From positions 1 to 64,000 of the forward strand of contig MNEL01000047.1 in assembly GCA_001917665.1 (NCBI GenBank): a DNA stretch of 64,000 nt. Direction: 5' to 3'. A model generated the notes under the pieces. That model was not told the origin of the DNA and ran no database searches. It was given only the letters and a program-made list of their open reading frames with translations. Source of the stretch: Gemmatimonadetes bacterium 13_1_40CM_69_22. GTDB taxonomy: Bacteria > Gemmatimonadota > Gemmatimonadetes > Gemmatimonadales > GWC2-71-9. Each line of letters opens with the position of its first letter. Position 1 is the first letter of the stretch. Shown here in pieces: positions 62,657-64,000 of the stretch. The position numbers were made by a program, and so were the translations under genes.

Positions 62657-63250
62657 ATGCGGCCGGACGAGACCTACCAGTTACTGCGCAACCTCACCTC
62701 CCCCGTCGTCGCGCTCACCTCCGAGCGCGCCGGCAAGCGCAACGGCATGATCTCCGACTCGGCGGTGCGGGCCTCGATCGTGCCGGCGATCCCGCGGGTG
62801 TCGGTCTACATCCACAAGTTCAATTTCAGTCACGACCTGATCTTCGACACCGGGCGCTTCGTGATGCACCTACTGCGGAGCGACCAGCTCGAGCTGATCC
62901 ACCGCCTCGGCTTCACGAGCGGGCGCGCGCGCGACAAGCTGGCCGACATCCCCCATCGCCTAGGCACGCTGGGCGTGCCGCTGCTGGACGAGTGCTACGC
63001 ATATTTCGAGTGCCGGGTCGTGAACGTGATGGACACCGGCAGCTCGACCTGCTTCCTCGGCGACGTCGTGGAGGTCGGCTACGGCGCGAGCAGCCGGCCT
63101 ACGGGACTGGTGATGACGGCAGCGTACTTTCGGGAGAACATGCCGCCGGCGTGGCGCCAGGAGTACGAAACGCACCTCGAGGCCGCGCAGCGCTTCGCCG
63201 CCGAGCGGTCGCGCCCGATCAAGCCCGTCATCTGGAGAGACCTCGCGTAA
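62657..63250 (+). CDS. Flavin reductase-like FMN-binding domain protein
   Basis: 197 residues with the flavin_reductase fold pattern: YQLLRNLTSPVVALTSERAGKRNGMISDS at the start, SVYIHKFNFSHDLI, FVMHLLRSDQ, and the LGDVVEVGYGA strand. It probably binds FMN and may reduce it with NAD(P)H or act as a small oxidoreductase; the substrate cannot be told. Upstream in-frame shadow starts exist; ATG 62657 gives the normal length. Confidence 0.8.
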   Translation: MRPDETYQLLRNLTSPVVALTSERAGKRNGMISDSAVRASIVPAIPRVSVYIHKFNFSHDLIFDTGRFVMHLLRSDQLELIHRLGFTSGRARDKLADIPHRLGTLGVPLLDECYAYFECRVVNVMDTGSSTCFLGDVVEVGYGASSRPTGLVMTAAYFRENMPPAWRQEYETHLEAAQRFAAERSRPIKPVIWRDLA

Positions 63251-63284
63251 CGCTGACCTGCCGGCGCCGCAGCAACGCCGTCGC

Positions 63285-63989
63285 TCACCCCGCCGCGTTC
63301 CGCTCGTCCGCCTCGCGCTGCTGCATCGGGTCGTGTGGCTGCGCCGTGACCCACACCCCCGGATGCGGGATGGTGACGGTGAACACTTCGTTCACGCGCG
63401 GGGGCCGGGCCGTATAGGCCGCGAGCGCTTCCTGCCACTCGCGCGGCAGCTGGTCGGCCGAGCGCAGCGGCAGCGCGATGGCATTGCCGATGCGGCCCAG
63501 CACGGTGTTTTCGACCAGATCGGTGAGGGGTCGTCCCGACGGGTCGCGCAGCTTCGCCAGCGCGGCGTACCGGGCGGCGGGATCGCCGGCCGAGATGATG
63601 GCAGTCGAATAGTAGAGGAGGTTTGCTTCGATATGGTCGAGCAGCCGGCTGCGGGCCGCGCCGTCCGAGCCCCAACCGTCGTCCGAGCTCAGCAAGCGCT
63701 CGAGGTCCGGCTGCAGGGAGCGGTCGAGCAGGGTGCGCCGGAAGATGTAACCGAAGCGCCGCACCACGTCCGGCGTCGCGAGGTTCGGCAGGCGGAACGG
63801 CACGAAGATCACGGGGCGCACGCGCGGCGTCCGGACCACGACCCTGAAGCGCTCGAGCGGCTCAAAGAAGTGGAACGTGACGACCCGGTCCGGGCTGGTG
63901 TTGCGCACCGTCCGGATCGCCGCCTGCGAGGGCGCTTCGTGATTCGCGTCGACCACCCCGAGGGGCCGACGACGCAGGGCGCTGCTCAT
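63285..63989 (-). CDS. Protein of unknown function
   Basis: 234 residues, not recognised. The middle is rich in beta-strand text (DRVVTFHFFEPLERFRVVVRT, VRPVIFVPFRLP), followed by a helical part (RLLDHIEANLLYYSTAIISAGD) and a C-terminal strand region (EVFTVTIPHPGVWVTAQPH). No signal peptide at the chosen ATG (63987-63989), but the frame may extend past the window, so it could be longer. It is convergent with the flavin-reductase gene; the 34-base gap shows no strong terminator. Confidence 0.6.
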   Translation of the reverse strand: MSSALRRRPLGVVDANHEAPSQAAIRTVRNTSPDRVVTFHFFEPLERFRVVVRTPRVRPVIFVPFRLPNLATPDVVRRFGYIFRRTLLDRSLQPDLERLLSSDDGWGSDGAARSRLLDHIEANLLYYSTAIISAGDPAARYAALAKLRDPSGRPLTDLVENTVLGRIGNAIALPLRSADQLPREWQEALAAYTARPPRVNEVFTVTIPHPGVWVTAQPHDPMQQREADERNAAG

Positions 63990-64000
63990 GCGCTCGGTCC

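Overview
The window is a gene-dense, very GC-rich stretch of a bacterial chromosome. The cell it suggests is Gram-negative with diaminopimelate-type peptidoglycan: there is an MurE with the DNPR motif, lipoprotein signal peptidase, and a full SEDS/PBP division set. Together with the DksA-like protein, CdaA, AsnRS, PATAN/TPR/roadblock proteins and GCGGAAT-type inverted repeats, this looks most like Gemmatimonadota or a neighbouring phylum. That assignment is an inference from gene content and style; no rRNA is present. Almost everything lies on the minus strand, in long trains of genes whose stop and start codons overlap.

Layout from left to right. (1) 1-8983: nucleotide and RNA metabolism genes (deoB, alr, mazG, rtcB, asnS), a plus-strand pair (PQQ beta-propeller lipoprotein and a small secreted protein), and recG. 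(2) 9015-29304: an extended division and cell-wall (dcw) cluster. In transcription order it is rsmH, ftsL, ftsI (with PASTA), murE, murF, mraY, murD, ftsW, murG, murC, ftsQ, ftsA, ftsZ, then an M23 endopeptidase, hisA, a VWA-type membrane protein and ftsY. mraZ, murB and ddl are not in it. (3) 29320-31618: tRNA-Asp with a clear promoter and terminator, a secreted TPR protein, tRNA-Val and a 61-residue membrane protein. (4) 31653-49668: a signalling locus combining Che proteins (three CheW, CheA, CheY, CheB, CheD, CheR, CheC) with an MglA-type GTPase, three roadblock-type proteins, two PATAN(DUF4388)-TPR proteins, three further TPR or peptidase proteins and a protein made of two DnaA-like AAA+ modules. 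No chemoreceptor or flagellar gene is present. (5) 49661-62607: a housekeeping train (tilS, hpt, ftsH, folP, cdaA, a yggS-divIVA fusion, pnp, ileS, dksA-like, lspA, rluD) that runs directly into the signalling locus. (6) 62657-64000: a plus-strand flavin reductase-like gene and an unrecognised minus-strand gene.

How the genes work together. Region 2 makes lipid-linked peptidoglycan and the divisome. Region 5 supplies translation, purine salvage, folate, c-di-AMP, proteolysis and a DivIVA-type polarity or growth factor. Region 4 resembles the polarity and motility control systems of gliding or twitching bacteria, in which a Che pathway feeds an MglA switch.

Most interesting points. The tandem DnaA-like AAA+ protein inside the Mgl/Che locus has no DNA-binding domain IV. 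cheA is broken and carries an exact 99-bp inverted repeat. rsmH has no canonical start codon but has an ACG with a well-placed Shine-Dalgarno sequence. YggS and DivIVA are fused in one reading frame. Inverted repeats with heptamer-repeat arms sit immediately upstream of murF and murG. No CRISPR array, transposase, integrase or phage gene was seen. The longest stretch without a gene is about 190 bases (3670-3859).
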